Positions 25,632 to 25,837 of a stretch of 25,837 nt of DNA are shown one piece after another. The stretch is from Gammaproteobacteria bacterium (GTDB lineage Bacteria; Pseudomonadota; Gammaproteobacteria; Acidiferrobacterales; Acidiferrobacteraceae): contig JAPTWT010000065.1 in assembly GCA_028064935.1 (NCBI GenBank), forward strand, positions 1 to 25,837, in the 5' to 3' direction. The notes under the pieces were generated by a model, which did not search any database, had not been told where the DNA came from, and saw nothing but the letters and a program-made list of their open reading frames with translations. The position numbers were made by a program, and so were the translations under genes. The number at the start of each line of letters is the position of its first letter. Position 1 is the stretch's first letter.

Positions 25632-25645
25632 TTGACGCACATCAA
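25632..25645. promoter_or_regulatory. FNR-like box TTGACGCACATCAA between ubiD and right-edge gene
   Basis: This matches nine of ten positions of TTGAT-N4-ATCAA. Its centre is 41.5 bp from the A of ATG 25680 on the plus strand, with AACAAT (four of six to TATAAT) at the -10 position, which fits a class II, leaderless promoter for the right-edge gene. On the minus strand it lies 57 bp or more upstream of ubiD ATG 25575. Confidence 0.5.
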
Positions 25646-25679
25646 CTCACGGGGCCCGCAAACCGCGAACAATGACCGC

Positions 25680-25837
25680 ATGGCCTTTCTGTCTGATATC
25701 GTCTCGCAAACCGCGCCGCGCGCCCTGGATTTCGGCGCCAGGGTCGTGCCGGCGCCCGCCATCGCCTTAGGCGGCGCGCTCATGGCCAATGCCCTGTTGG
25801 TGTCGGACCACACCCTGGAGGCCCTGTCGGGCACGCG
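25680..25837 (+). CDS. Unrecognised gene, N-terminal part, cut by window end
   Basis: An open frame starts at ATG 25680 and runs off the window after 52 complete codons. It begins MAFLSDIVSQTAPRALDFGA, followed by a moderately hydrophobic Ala/Pro/Leu-rich stretch (ALGGALMANALLV) that could be a membrane or signal-like segment. No family is recognised. There is no Shine-Dalgarno, but an FNR-like box with matching -10 spacing points to transcription starting at this ATG, which supports it as a real gene. It is divergent from ubiD. Confidence 0.5.
   Translation, partial: MAFLSDIVSQTAPRALDFGARVVPAPAIALGGALMANALLVSDHTLEALSGT

Noticed and set aside
24634..25635. 333-codon plus-strand frame opposite ubiD
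   Set aside because: Complete overlap with the well-supported ubiD gene on the other strand and no conserved motif.

Overview
This GC-rich window (25,837 bp) looks like a chromosomal segment of a gammaproteobacterium or a close relative. The order mreBCD-mrdA-rodA-rlpA-dat-ybeD-lipB-lipA, with gatCAB divergent from mreB, is typical of Gammaproteobacteria and Betaproteobacteria. Anaerobic hemN, a class I cytochrome c and FNR-type operators point to an organism that lives with and without oxygen. An acidophilic or sulfur-oxidising lineage such as Acidiferrobacter is a guess from general gene style and has not been tested.

Layout: (1) Positions 1-4182 are an accessory island. It holds a truncated transposase-like N-terminus, a frameshifted IS4/IS1634-type transposase remnant, a hipB-hipA-like toxin-antitoxin pair with a palindromic operator, an apparently intact IS110-family (IS1111-group) element with matching 13-bp subterminal inverted repeats, and the 5' stub of a patatin-like gene cut by that element. 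(2) Positions 4299-7561, minus strand: gatC-gatA-gatB, the tRNA-dependent amidotransferase. (3) Positions 7691-14025, plus strand: the elongasome cluster mreB, mreC, mreD, mrdA (PBP2), rodA and rlpA. (4) Positions 14229-18379, plus strand: D-amino acid aminotransferase, ybeD, a decayed IS200/IS605 TnpB insertion, lipB, lipA and a YdcF/ElyC-like gene. (5) Positions 18455-19640: three small membrane-associated proteins (YqjD-like, YqjE-like and DUF3618-like). (6) Positions 19724-20359: a hemolysin III/PAQR protein. (7) Positions 20380-25626, minus strand: a redox and anaerobic block of a DUF2249-hemerythrin fusion, a nitronate monooxygenase-like flavoprotein, a cytochrome c, hemN and ubiD. An unrecognised divergent gene runs off the right edge.

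The most striking pattern is in the last 4 kb. Three FNR/ANR-type palindromes sit upstream of nearly every transcription unit there: before the nitronate monooxygenase/hemerythrin pair, before hemN-cytochrome c, and between ubiD and the divergent right-edge gene. Two of them lie about 41 bp upstream of a start codon, which would give leaderless mRNAs if FNR acts at its usual class II position. This suggests a small anaerobic regulon tying haem and quinone synthesis to a hemerythrin/flavoprotein pair.

Two other points deserve attention. The HipA-like kinase has Gly where the family carries its catalytic Asp. The IS1111-group element has a 267-bp 3' non-coding segment where a bridge RNA would be expected. 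I found no CRISPR array, tRNA or rRNA gene.
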